In this document: piece by piece, positions 38,922-45,526 of the stretch
How the letters are laid out: the number at the start of each line of letters is the position of its first letter
Position numbering within the stretch: position 1 is the first letter of the stretch
Source: CAZEBW01 sp964510205
GTDB lineage: Bacteria > Chloroflexota > Anaerolineae > VGOG01
Assembly: GCA_964510205.1 (NCBI GenBank)
Contig: CAZEBW010000022.1
Span: forward strand, 1 to 48,655
DNA length: 48,655 nucleotides
Direction: 5' to 3'
Made by a program: the position numbers and the translations under genes
Notes under the pieces: generated by a model
Told to the model about the DNA's origin: nothing
The model's input: only the letters and a program-made list of their open reading frames with translations
Databases searched by the model: none

Positions 38922-39092
38922 ACGTCAGCGACAGGGCAATCGCATGTGGAAGGCAGTGGACACTTAGACTTCCGAAGTTTACAAAATAACATCTTACTGA
39001 AGGTTCTTGGCCATACCAGACAAGCTCTTGAGCCAAATATCTAGCTCAAACTTCGGAAGTCTGGACAAATACGATTGCCCTAACGTCAGCGA
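38921..39092. repeat. Nested inverted-repeat element with 11-bp flanking direct repeats
   Basis: AACGTCAGCGA occurs at 38921-38931 and 39082-39092. Inside lie AGGGCAATCG (38933-38942) and its complement CGATTGCCCT (39072-39081). Inside those lies a 97-bp element with perfect 15-bp ends, AGACTTCCGAAGTTT (38966-38980) and AAACTTCGGAAGTCT (39048-39062). No ORF is present. It sits between the divergent promoters of the GT2 and the repeat-protein genes. Confidence 0.8.
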
Positions 39093-39121
39093 TTGCCATT
39101 TAGCCTGAACGTTGGTATAAT
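39093..39121 (+). promoter_or_regulatory. Promoter of the secreted repeat-protein operon
   Basis: TTGCCA at 39093-39098 and TATAAT at 39116-39121 with a 17-bp spacer, directly after the repeat element. The leader to GTG 39235 is about 107 nt. Confidence 0.75.
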
Positions 39122-39234
39122 GCCCTCCGGAGGGTGAGCAGTGCTCGAAAGTGGGTGTGAGGAGGTGTGCGATGAGTGCGTGACGGTTGTCCCCATCTAT
39201 CCGATTACTATCTCAAATTCATAGGAGGTGTGTG

Positions 39235-42200
39235 GTGAAAGGCAGACCGATTCTCGTCAGCGCGTTGACGCTGGGGCTGATACTGGCCCTGGCAGTGGGA
39301 CTAACTCAGGCTCAGGGGCCGGGGCCTCAGGGCCAGGTGGATGTTCAAGCGTCCTCGGTAGGCACCGCGTTTACCTACCAGGGCCGCTTGACCGACGGCG
39401 GCAGTCTGGCCAACGGGAGCTATGACTTCCGCTTCCAGTTGTACGATGCCGCCAGTGTGGGTAATCAGTTGGGAGACATCATCCAAGATGACGTCTCCGT
39501 CACCGATGGCCTGTTTACTGTGGTATTGGACTTCGGCGTGGGCGCCTTCAACGGCGACGCTCGCTGGCTGGAGATCGGCGTACGGCCGGGCGCAAGCGCT
39601 GGCGCTTACACTACTCTCAGTCCACGCCAGGTGCTGTCGCCGGCTCCGTATGCCCTGGCCCTGCCCGGCCTGTGGACGGAGCAGAACGCCACCAGCCCCA
39701 ACCTCATCGGGGGCCACAGCGCCAACAGCGTGGCTGGAGGTGTGGTGGGCGCCACCATCGGCGGCGGGGGCCGAAGCGATGCCGCCAACCAGGCGACTGC
39801 GAACTACGCTACGGTTGGCGGGGGCTTGTCCAACGTGGCCAGCGGCCCCTACGCCACCGTCGGTGGGGGTGGGTACGTCAACGCCAGTGGCTGGGCCGCT
39901 GCCATCGGCGGTGGCGATGGCAACCTTGCCAGCGGCCAGTGGTCCACTGTTCCTGGAGGTCTTAGGAACGAGGCCCAGGGCAACTACAGCTTCGCCGCTG
40001 GTCGAAAGGCCGAGGCCAACCACCAGGGGGCTTTCGTCTGGTCGGATTCCGCTGATGCCAGCTTTGCCTCCACCGCCGAAGATCAATTCGCGGTGCAGGC
40101 CAGGGGCGGGGTGGTTTTCAGTACGGGCAGTGCGTCTTTCCAGATCAACGGCGGCGATGTTTGGACCTCAGCCAACGACGGCTCTGGCTCTGGCTTGGAC
40201 GCCGACCTGCTGGACGGTCAGGACAGCTCCCACTATCTGGATACGCTGCGTGGACTGTCCTGCAGCAATGGCCAGGTCGCCAAGTGGAACGGCACCACCA
40301 GTCAATGGGAGTGCGCGAACGACCAGACCGGCGCGGGCGGCGGCGGCTGGTCGCTGACCGGCAACGCCGGCACCAATCCAGCCGCCAACTTCCTGGGCAC
40401 CACCGACAACCAGGCCCTGGAGATGCGGGTCAACAACGCCCGCGCCCTGCGCCTGGAGCCCAACGCCGACAGTCCCAGCGTGGTGGGCGGTTACAGTGGC
40501 AACAGCGTGACCGATGGTGCAGCGGGCGCCACCATCAGCGGCGGGGGTGGACCGAGTGATGCGTGGGGTGGCCCCTATCCCAACCGGGTCACCGATGATT
40601 ACGGTACGGTGGGGGGAGGGCGGGGCAACACCGCTGGTGAGGAGGCCACCGTGAGCGGGGGCATAAACAACACCGCCAGCGGTGCCTGGGCCACCATAGG
40701 TGGAGGCGCAGGTAACGTAGTCAACAATCAGGGTGCAACAGTTGGTGGCGGCATCGGTAACACCGCCAGCGGTCCCTGGACCACCGTCGGCGGAGGTAAC
40801 GACAACCGGGCCAGTGGAGAGGATGCCACCATCGGCGGAGGTGACGTAAACGAGGCCAGCGGAGAAGAAGCCACCGTCGGCGGGGGCCGGGCTAACACCG
40901 CCAGTGGTGCGGACGCCACCATCGCTGGGGGTGAGCTCAACACTGCCGGCGGCAATCACGCATCTATTGGCGGGGGCTTTTGGAACACCGCCAGCGGCGA
41001 TTTCGTGACCATCAGTGGCGGTGAGTACATCACCGTGACAGGCCAGGCGGCCACCGTGGCCGGCGGCTCCCACATCACCGTCACTAACAACTACGCGACG
41101 GTGGGTGGCGGTCAGCATAACACAGCCAGTGGCGATGGCGCCACCGTCGGCGGGGGCGGGTTCAACATCGCCAGCGGCTACGATGCCACTGTGGGTGGAG
41201 GCAACTGGAATGAGGCCAGCGGCGATGGCGCTACTGTCGGAGGAGGCGATAGCAACATCGCCAGCAAAGACAGGGCCACCGTCGGTGGGGGCAGCGTCAA
41301 CACGGCCAGTGGCCACTATGCCACCGTTCCCGGCGGCCGTGACAACACAGCCCAGGGCGACGCCAGCTTCGCCGCAGGAAACCGGGCTAAGGCCAATCAC
41401 GACGGCGCCTTCGTCTGGGCCGATTCCACCGACGCCGATTTCGCGTCCACGGCCGCCGACCAGTTCGCGGTCCGTGCCAACGGCGGCGCGCTCATCACCG
41501 GCAGCAGCGGCGAACCTATGCTGACCGTCAACAATCTTGGGGGCAACGATGGGTTGCGTGTCAACCAAAGCGGCGATGACGGCCTGCAGATCGGTGACGA
41601 TCCGAACTTCCCCAGCTACGGCGTCTACATTCCCTGGCCCGGTGTCCAATTCTCTGCCTTGTCGGTGGAAACGGCTGATCCCAACGGTGAGTGGGCGCTG
41701 GTCACCGACGACAAAATCAGCGCGGCCAACGTGGCCGTCGGTTCGGTGACGCTGGTGGCCGTCGCGGACGGTCCCGATCCCCTGGCGGCGGGCGATCTCG
41801 TTGCAGCGACGGGGCTGGCCGATCCCTTGTCCGATTTCCTGATCCCCCTGCCCCGTGTGCGCCTGGCCGATGGGGTGACCTGGCCCGGCGTCATCGGCGT
41901 GGTCGAGAGCCGCATGGCGCTGCAGCCCATGCCGGGCAAGGCCGACGAAGACGGCAACGCGCCGCTGGAACTGCGCAGCGTTCCTGGGCGAGCCAAAGCC
42001 GGCGACTACGTGGCCCTCACCGTGCTTGGCGTCGCCTACGTGAAGGCCGACGCCACAGCCGGCGAAATCGTGGCTGGCCAGCGCCTGACGGCGGCGGAGC
42101 GACAGGGCCACGTCCGCGCGCTGCGCACTCGGACGCTGGAAGGCATGGTAGTGACCGAAGGCGCGCCCGTGCTCGGCGTCGCGTTGGCTCCGCTGGACAA

Positions 42201-42240
42201 AGGCACCGGCACGATCCCGGTGTTCGTCACCCTGCGGTGA
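39235..42240 (+). CDS. Secreted beta-repeat (haemagglutinin-head-like) surface protein
   Basis: About 1001 residues. A Sec signal (LVSALTLGLILALAVGLTQA) is followed by a domain starting AFTYQGRLTDGGSLANGSYD. A first short repeat group (about 160-255) ends in SFAAGRKAEANHQGAFVWSD. A spacer domain follows, then about 17 consecutive 15-residue repeats (about 455-710) of consensus TVGGGxxNTASGxxA. A second cap follows (SFAAGNRAKANHDGAFVWAD). The C-terminal 270 residues are a beta-rich domain without membrane anchor. The repeats resemble the beta-roll of trimeric autotransporter heads. The likely role is an extracellular adhesin or surface layer. AGGAGG at 39224-39229 fixes the GTG start. Confidence 0.85.
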   Translation: MKGRPILVSALTLGLILALAVGLTQAQGPGPQGQVDVQASSVGTAFTYQGRLTDGGSLANGSYDFRFQLYDAASVGNQLGDIIQDDVSVTDGLFTVVLDFGVGAFNGDARWLEIGVRPGASAGAYTTLSPRQVLSPAPYALALPGLWTEQNATSPNLIGGHSANSVAGGVVGATIGGGGRSDAANQATANYATVGGGLSNVASGPYATVGGGGYVNASGWAAAIGGGDGNLASGQWSTVPGGLRNEAQGNYSFAAGRKAEANHQGAFVWSDSADASFASTAEDQFAVQARGGVVFSTGSASFQINGGDVWTSANDGSGSGLDADLLDGQDSSHYLDTLRGLSCSNGQVAKWNGTTSQWECANDQTGAGGGGWSLTGNAGTNPAANFLGTTDNQALEMRVNNARALRLEPNADSPSVVGGYSGNSVTDGAAGATISGGGGPSDAWGGPYPNRVTDDYGTVGGGRGNTAGEEATVSGGINNTASGAWATIGGGAGNVVNNQGATVGGGIGNTASGPWTTVGGGNDNRASGEDATIGGGDVNEASGEEATVGGGRANTASGADATIAGGELNTAGGNHASIGGGFWNTASGDFVTISGGEYITVTGQAATVAGGSHITVTNNYATVGGGQHNTASGDGATVGGGGFNIASGYDATVGGGNWNEASGDGATVGGGDSNIASKDRATVGGGSVNTASGHYATVPGGRDNTAQGDASFAAGNRAKANHDGAFVWADSTDADFASTAADQFAVRANGGALITGSSGEPMLTVNNLGGNDGLRVNQSGDDGLQIGDDPNFPSYGVYIPWPGVQFSALSVETADPNGEWALVTDDKISAANVAVGSVTLVAVADGPDPLAAGDLVAATGLADPLSDFLIPLPRVRLADGVTWPGVIGVVESRMALQPMPGKADEDGNAPLELRSVPGRAKAGDYVALTVLGVAYVKADATAGEIVAGQRLTAAERQGHVRALRTRTLEGMVVTEGAPVLGVALAPLDKGTGTIPVFVTLR
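40600..41366 (+). repeat. 45-bp coding repeats in the surface protein
   Basis: About 17 units of 45 bp encode the 15-residue TVGGG...NTASG repeats. The units are diverged at third positions, with the glycine triplet and NTASG best kept. Confidence 0.85.
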
Positions 42241-42256
42241 GGCGAGAGGTGATCAA

Positions 42257-42553
42257 ATGATGAAACACTTCACAGCGACAAGCAGAGCAACGGTGCTGGC
42301 GACCCTCGTGTTGCTGCTGGCCGGCTCCACGGTCGTGGCCCTGTCAGGTTACGGCCTATCCTGGTGGACGGTGGACGGCGGCGGGGGCACGGTCAGCGGC
42401 GGCCCGTACACGCTGGCCGCCACCATCGGCCAGCCCGACACGGGCATCTTGACTGGCGGCAGTTACACGCTCGGTGGTGGATTCTGGGGCGCCGGCGTGG
42501 CGGCCGTGCAGTACAAGGTCTACCTGCCGCTCATGCTGCGTCAGTATCCGTAG
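42257..42553 (+). CDS. Small secreted protein with WWTVDGGGG motif
   Basis: 98 residues. A signal peptide (ATVLATLVLLLAGSTVVAL) is followed by YGLSWWTVDGGGGTVSGGPY and two imperfect glycine-rich turns (TLAATIGQPDTGILTGGSYT, LGGGFWG). The C-terminus is YKVYLPLMLRQYP. The last segment resembles the YLPLV-R tail seen on many Chloroflexota secreted proteins, possibly a sorting signal (inference). It lies 16 bp after the large surface protein and is probably cotranscribed; the two may be assembled together. Confidence 0.75.
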   Translation: MMKHFTATSRATVLATLVLLLAGSTVVALSGYGLSWWTVDGGGGTVSGGPYTLAATIGQPDTGILTGGSYTLGGGFWGAGVAAVQYKVYLPLMLRQYP

Positions 42554-42577
42554 GGGGAGCGGGCTGCAACTGGCCGC

Positions 42578-42628
42578 ACTGGGGAAGAGTGAGCTGGGGG
42601 ATAGAGCTCTGGCTCATTCTTCCCCAGT
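42578..42628 (+). terminator. Hairpin after the surface-protein operon
   Basis: ACTGGGGAAGAGTGAGC at 42578-42594 pairs with GCTCATTCTTCCCCAGT at 42612-42628 (16 of 17 positions plus a G-T pair). There is no T-run, so it may be a stability hairpin or a factor-dependent end. Confidence 0.6.
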
Positions 42629-42658
42629 CCCAACGACATGGCGGACGAGAGCAGTTCT

Positions 42659-42700
42659 CCGAAATTGGGTGTTGATTTCCGCCCCAATCTGTGGTATAAT
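42659..42700 (+). promoter_or_regulatory. Promoter of leader element copy 1
   Basis: TTGATT at 42672-42677 and TATAAT at 42695-42700 with a 17-bp spacer. Directly upstream stands CCGAAATTGGGT (42659-42670), which is repeated exactly upstream of the second copy at 45264-45275. Confidence 0.8.
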
Positions 42701-42836
42701 AGTTACATAAATCGGAGTATAGCACCGTCGCAGCCCTCATTGTTCCAATAGCAGTCTATCAAGGAGGGTGATATGGAAGGTTGACAGCCGACCCCTGGCA
42801 CGGGAGAGATCCCGGTGCGTGGTCGGCTGTTTGTTT
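42695..42836 (+). ncRNA. Leader/attenuator element, copy 1, with three-codon ORF
   Basis: From the -10 box on, this segment is collinear with 45311-45445. Common blocks are CACCGTC-CA, CCCT, a strong ribosome binding site (AAGGAGGG at 42761-42768), ATG-GAA-GGT-TGA at 42773-42784, then the hairpin ACAGCCGAC (42784-42792) / GTCGGCTGT (42822-42830) with TTGTTTG after it. An inner stem CACGGGA/TCCCGGTG closes on the tetraloop GAGA. CCCTC at 42734-42738 can pair with GAGGG of the ribosome binding site. The membrane-protein gene starts 89 nt after the hairpin. Confidence 0.7.
42784..42836 (+). terminator. Terminator-like hairpin of leader copy 1
   Basis: A 9-bp base stem, an upper stem with a GNRA loop, and a short T-rich tail (TTGTTTG). 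It starts at the last base of the TGA of the three-codon ORF, so a ribosome on that ORF would cover the stem. Confidence 0.7.
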
Positions 42837-42919
42837 GATAGCCATCTCATGTAGCATGTCTTTTTGACCCAGTTGGATACGGAAGTTCGATAGCACAGCC
42901 AAAATGGGAGGCAGAGAAT

Positions 42920-44371
42920 ATGCGTATCTGTAGGTTATTGCTTGGAGGCGTTCTAGTTGCCGCGGTGTGTCTGCTGTTCTCGGCTAGTGTGGTTTACGCT
43001 GATGGACCTGTCAAGCTGGAAATCGTCCCAGGTGATGAGGAGTTGAACCTGGTAGGGAAGGTGGGGGCTGCCACGCGTTTTGAGGATGGTTTCCGGCTTG
43101 TGGCCCGTGGCGGCGGTCTGGACTCTGTCACTTTCGACCCGACTGACTTGACGGATGTGACCGATGACAACAATGTGATACCTTTCTGGAAGATCGCGGT
43201 GGAGACAGCAAAGCCGCTATCTGAAGACGTAGAAGAGACGTTCAAGCTCGTGGTGACAGGCTGGGATAAGCCGGGTACCTATTCGGGCCAGTTGCGCATC
43301 TTGAAGCCCAAAGAGCCTTTAACCCAGGGCCTGAGCATTCCCATTACTTTGTCAGCCCAAGCAGTACCTGAGGTGGTCAAAGTGCCGGCTACAGCCACGC
43401 TCGCTCCCAGCCTGGTACGCTGTGGATCGCGGCTGGAATGTCGGTTAGCGCAGTGGTTGCCTGGGCCGGCGTCCAGGCAAACGACGCGCGAGATTCGGCT
43501 TGAAAACAGCAGTCTGGTGTCCGCCCGGCTGCAGGAGTTTGAAGTAACCGACCTGAAAGGGGGGACGAGTGGATACCAGCTCACAGCGGAGGATTTCGTA
43601 TTTGATCTGAGCGATCTAGACGACAGGACGCTGTCATCGAATGACTCCGGAGTGTTGAAGGTGACCGTCAAGGCGAATCAGATTCCGCCGGACGAGTATA
43701 AAGGCACCATCAGGATACCGGTGCAAGATCAAGATACCCGACTGAGCCTCGATGTGGACCTGAAGGTGCGCGGCGGACTATTCGTGCCCATCTTCCTGAT
43801 CGTAGGCGGGTGGTTGCTCGCGCACGTGATCAAGCTCTACGGTGCCGCCGAAGAGCGCGCGCTGCTGTGGCGATTGGCTGACGATGTCGAGGATGACATC
43901 CGGAGAATTGAGAAGGAAGACCTGAGAAAGCAGTACGAGAGCGAACTGGAAGCTATTCGGAGGAAGATCAGGATCAAGGATCTTGAGGAGGTCAAGAAAG
44001 ATCTCAATACTCTGACCGACAAAGTAGTCAAGGCACTCGCGGCGCAGGATCGTGGGGTGAGAATCGAGAAGGTGACGGATGATGAAGTGAGAGAGCTCAG
44101 ACAGCTTTCGTTTGCTGGGGTGCGACGGATCGTGGGCTGGCTTAGCGGAATTGCGCCCGAAGTGGAGACGAGCTTCGTCCTGTGGATTGTGAGGCCACTG
44201 CTTTACTTCCTACTGGTCATCTGGATCATCTACCTCGGCATTCAACAGAAGTACATTGGTGAGCCCACCTTTGGCGCCAACCTCGTGGCCGACTATGTGG
44301 GTCTCATCACCTGGGCGATGAGTGCTGACATTGTGGGTCGCACCATTTCCAAGATTGGCCAGGCTCAGTAG
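42920..44371 (+). CDS. Membrane protein with extracellular beta domains and cytoplasmic coiled coil, unknown function
   Basis: 483 residues. A signal sequence (LLLGGVLVAAVCLLFSASVV) ends near residue 27. Two Ig-like beta domains are inferred at about 28-280 (LVARGGGLDSVTFDPTDLTD; SNDSGVLKVTVKANQIPPDE). A transmembrane helix lies at about 286-305 (LFVPIFLIVGGWLLAHVIKL), and a charged coiled coil at about 310-385 (EDDIRRIEKEDLRKQYESEL). The C-terminus has two more hydrophobic helices (VLWIVRPLLYFLLVIWIIYL; LVADYVGLITWAMSADIVG). I do not recognise the family. GGGAGG is 8 nt before the ATG. Its leader is shared with the HerA operon, suggesting common control. Confidence 0.75.
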   Translation: MRICRLLLGGVLVAAVCLLFSASVVYADGPVKLEIVPGDEELNLVGKVGAATRFEDGFRLVARGGGLDSVTFDPTDLTDVTDDNNVIPFWKIAVETAKPLSEDVEETFKLVVTGWDKPGTYSGQLRILKPKEPLTQGLSIPITLSAQAVPEVVKVPATATLAPSLVRCGSRLECRLAQWLPGPASRQTTREIRLENSSLVSARLQEFEVTDLKGGTSGYQLTAEDFVFDLSDLDDRTLSSNDSGVLKVTVKANQIPPDEYKGTIRIPVQDQDTRLSLDVDLKVRGGLFVPIFLIVGGWLLAHVIKLYGAAEERALLWRLADDVEDDIRRIEKEDLRKQYESELEAIRRKIRIKDLEEVKKDLNTLTDKVVKALAAQDRGVRIEKVTDDEVRELRQLSFAGVRRIVGWLSGIAPEVETSFVLWIVRPLLYFLLVIWIIYLGIQQKYIGEPTFGANLVADYVGLITWAMSADIVGRTISKIGQAQ

Positions 44372-44392
44372 GTCCAAGCTTCATGCTCCAAC

Positions 44393-44439
44393 TTGACTTT
44401 TTTCTTGAGCGGCGATATTATACGTATAGTGTACGTATA
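44393..44439 (+). promoter_or_regulatory. Promoter and palindromic operator of the mazEF-like module
   Basis: TTGACT at 44393-44398 and TATTAT at 44416-44421 with a 17-bp spacer. TATACGTA (44419-44426) and TACGTATA (44432-44439) form a perfect inverted repeat overlapping the -10 box and transcription start. This fits autorepression by the antitoxin. Confidence 0.8.
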
Positions 44440-44459
44440 AATCTGTGGGGAGGCTCAAA

Positions 44460-44690
44460 ATGCAAAGGAAACTGACCATTACGATTGATGAACAAGTCTA
44501 CGAGGGGCTGCACGCGGTTATCGGTCGCCGCCGTATCAGCCATTTCATTGAGGACCTGGTACGTCCGTATGTGATTCATCAAGAGTTGGAAGCCGCTTAC
44601 AAGCAAATGGCCCAGGACGAAGAGCGTGAAGCGGAAGCAGTGGAATGGGCAGAAGCCACGATTGGAGACGTTAGCGATGAAGCGCGGTGA
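44460..44690 (+). CDS. MazE-like antitoxin
   Basis: 76 residues: KLTITIDEQVYEGLHAVIGR, then RRISHFIEDLVRPYVI, a ribbon-helix-helix-like N-terminus. An acidic helical C-terminus (QDEEREAEAVEWAEATIGD) follows for toxin binding. GGGGAGG at 44447-44453 fixes ATG 44460. The toxin gene overlaps its end by 14 nt. The antitoxin class is inferred from position and fold pattern. Confidence 0.85.
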   Translation: MQRKLTITIDEQVYEGLHAVIGRRRISHFIEDLVRPYVIHQELEAAYKQMAQDEEREAEAVEWAEATIGDVSDEAR

Positions 44691-45018
44691 GGTATGGTGG
44701 GTGAACTTCGAGCCCTCAGTTGGCGGGGAGATTCGAAAAAAGCGTCCAGCGGTGATTATCAGCAACGATGCCGCGAACAAGTACCTTAACCGCGTCCAGG
44801 TTGTGCCCCTGACAACCAAGGTTGACCGTGTTTATCCAAGTGAGGCAGTTGTGATGCTCAACGATAGGCAGAATAAGGCCATGGCAGACCAACTCACCAC
44901 TGTGAGCAAACAGCGCTTGTTCAACCGGGCGGGTAGGTTGACAAACGCCGATATGAGAAAAATCGAGTATGTGGTGAAGGTGCAGCTCGGTTTGCTGGAC
45001 ACGATGTCGCGAACCTAG
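44677..45018 (+). CDS. mazF: MazF/PemK-type mRNA interferase toxin
   Basis: 113 residues with the complete PemK/MazF pattern: KRGEVWWVNFEPSVGGEIRK (RG-x-V/I-W), RPAVIISNDAAN, VQVVPLTTKVDR and NKAMADQLTTVSKQRL. It is a sequence-specific endoribonuclease of single-stranded RNA, inhibited by the upstream antitoxin. It overlaps the antitoxin gene and ends at a terminator, so the module is a closed unit. Confidence 0.94.
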   Translation: MKRGEVWWVNFEPSVGGEIRKKRPAVIISNDAANKYLNRVQVVPLTTKVDRVYPSEAVVMLNDRQNKAMADQLTTVSKQRLFNRAGRLTNADMRKIEYVVKVQLGLLDTMSRT

Positions 45019-45035
45019 AGCGGAAACGGTGAGCG

Positions 45036-45070
45036 AAGGGCCAGCACGTCAGTTTTGCTGGCCCTTTTTC
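45036..45070 (+). terminator. Rho-independent terminator after mazF
   Basis: GGGCCAGC at 45038-45045 pairs with GCTGGCCC at 45057-45064, 11-nt loop, followed by TTTTTC. Confidence 0.9.
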
Positions 45071-45225
45071 GATTCGATAGAGCTACGGCTCCGTCTTGAG
45101 GCCCACGACGCTCCTCGTCTCTGAATTCAAAGCGAGCCCTTCCGCCGTATCCAGCGTGAACGATGGCGGCGATGGCTTGGCCAACACGTCCCAGTCTCTG
45201 GCGAGCGTCCGCTGGCAGCCGATTA
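45071..45225. other. Spacer, possibly a gene remnant on the minus strand
   Basis: Within the 508 bp between mazF and the HerA gene, this part reads on the minus strand as an open frame (RTLARDWDVLAKPSPPSFTL, ending VGLKTEP) that could be the C-terminus of a lost protein. It is not supported by a start or neighbours. The rest of the spacer holds operators, promoter and leader described separately. Confidence 0.35.
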
Positions 45226-45286
45226 GGTACAAATGTACTGCAGAGTTAGGTACAAATGTACTGCCGAAATTGGGTACAAATGTACT
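45226..45286 (+). promoter_or_regulatory. Three LexA-box-like palindromes upstream of the HerA operon
   Basis: GGTACAAATGTACT occurs at 45226-45239, 45249-45262 and 45273-45286, 23 and 24 bp apart, the last ending 1 bp before the -35 box. Each contains the palindrome GTACA-AA-TGTAC. It fits the published cyanobacterial LexA pattern RGTACNNNDGTWCB at all positions. Identity of the regulator in this organism is inference. Confidence 0.7.
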
Positions 45287-45287
45287 A

Positions 45288-45316
45288 TTGAAATCTGCAC
45301 CAAAATGTGATATAAT
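45288..45316 (+). promoter_or_regulatory. Promoter of leader element copy 2 / HerA operon
   Basis: TTGAAA at 45288-45293 and TATAAT at 45311-45316 with a 17-bp spacer. It has the same distance to the leader features as copy 1. Confidence 0.85.
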
Positions 45317-45445
45317 GTAGTAGAAACTTGTCACCGTCACAACCCTAATCGCAGCAATGGTAGTCCATTGAGGAGGGGGAAATGGGAGATTGACAGCCGA
45401 TTTCTGGCCTGGGAGCGATCCCGGCGGGTGGTCGGCTGTTTGTTG
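45311..45445 (+). ncRNA. Leader/attenuator element, copy 2, with three-codon ORF
   Basis: Collinear with 42695-42836: CACCGTCACAACCCT, the strong site GAGGAGGGG (45370-45378), ATG-GGA-GAT-TGA at 45382-45393, and the hairpin ACAGCCGAT (45393-45401) / GTCGGCTGT (45431-45439). The upper stem TGGGA/TCCCG has a GCGA loop, and the tail is TTGTTGG. The mini-ORF keeps length and stop but not its two inner codons. The HerA-like gene starts 87 nt after the hairpin, nearly the same distance as in copy 1. Confidence 0.7.
45393..45445 (+). terminator. Terminator-like hairpin of leader copy 2
   Basis: The base stem is 9 bp with one G-T pair, with a GNRA-capped upper stem and a TTGTTGG tail. The tail is weaker than in a classical terminator, so partial read-through is expected. 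Confidence 0.65.
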
Positions 45446-45526
45446 GGTTAGTCAATCCGGCTTAGATCCAGAGGTGAGAGCGGAGCTTCGGCAGCAGCTT
45501 TAAGTACATTCGGAGGTGGATACTCT

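Noticed and set aside
40600..41366. Regular 45-bp repeats that could suggest a CRISPR array
   Set aside because: They are continuous coding repeats without unique spacers of constant length and have no Cas genes nearby.
40168..42111. 647-residue minus-strand frame opposite the surface protein
   Set aside because: Its apparent repeats mirror the 45-bp coding repeats of the real gene.
42781..42810. TTGACA inside leader copy 1 as a second promoter
   Set aside because: The same bases are the stop codon and the first stem of the hairpin in both copies, and no -10 box follows at 16-18 bp.
45083..45340. Minus-strand 85-residue ORF covering the operator array
   Set aside because: Its N-terminal half is encoded by the three operators and the promoter; only the last part might be a gene remnant, listed at low confidence.
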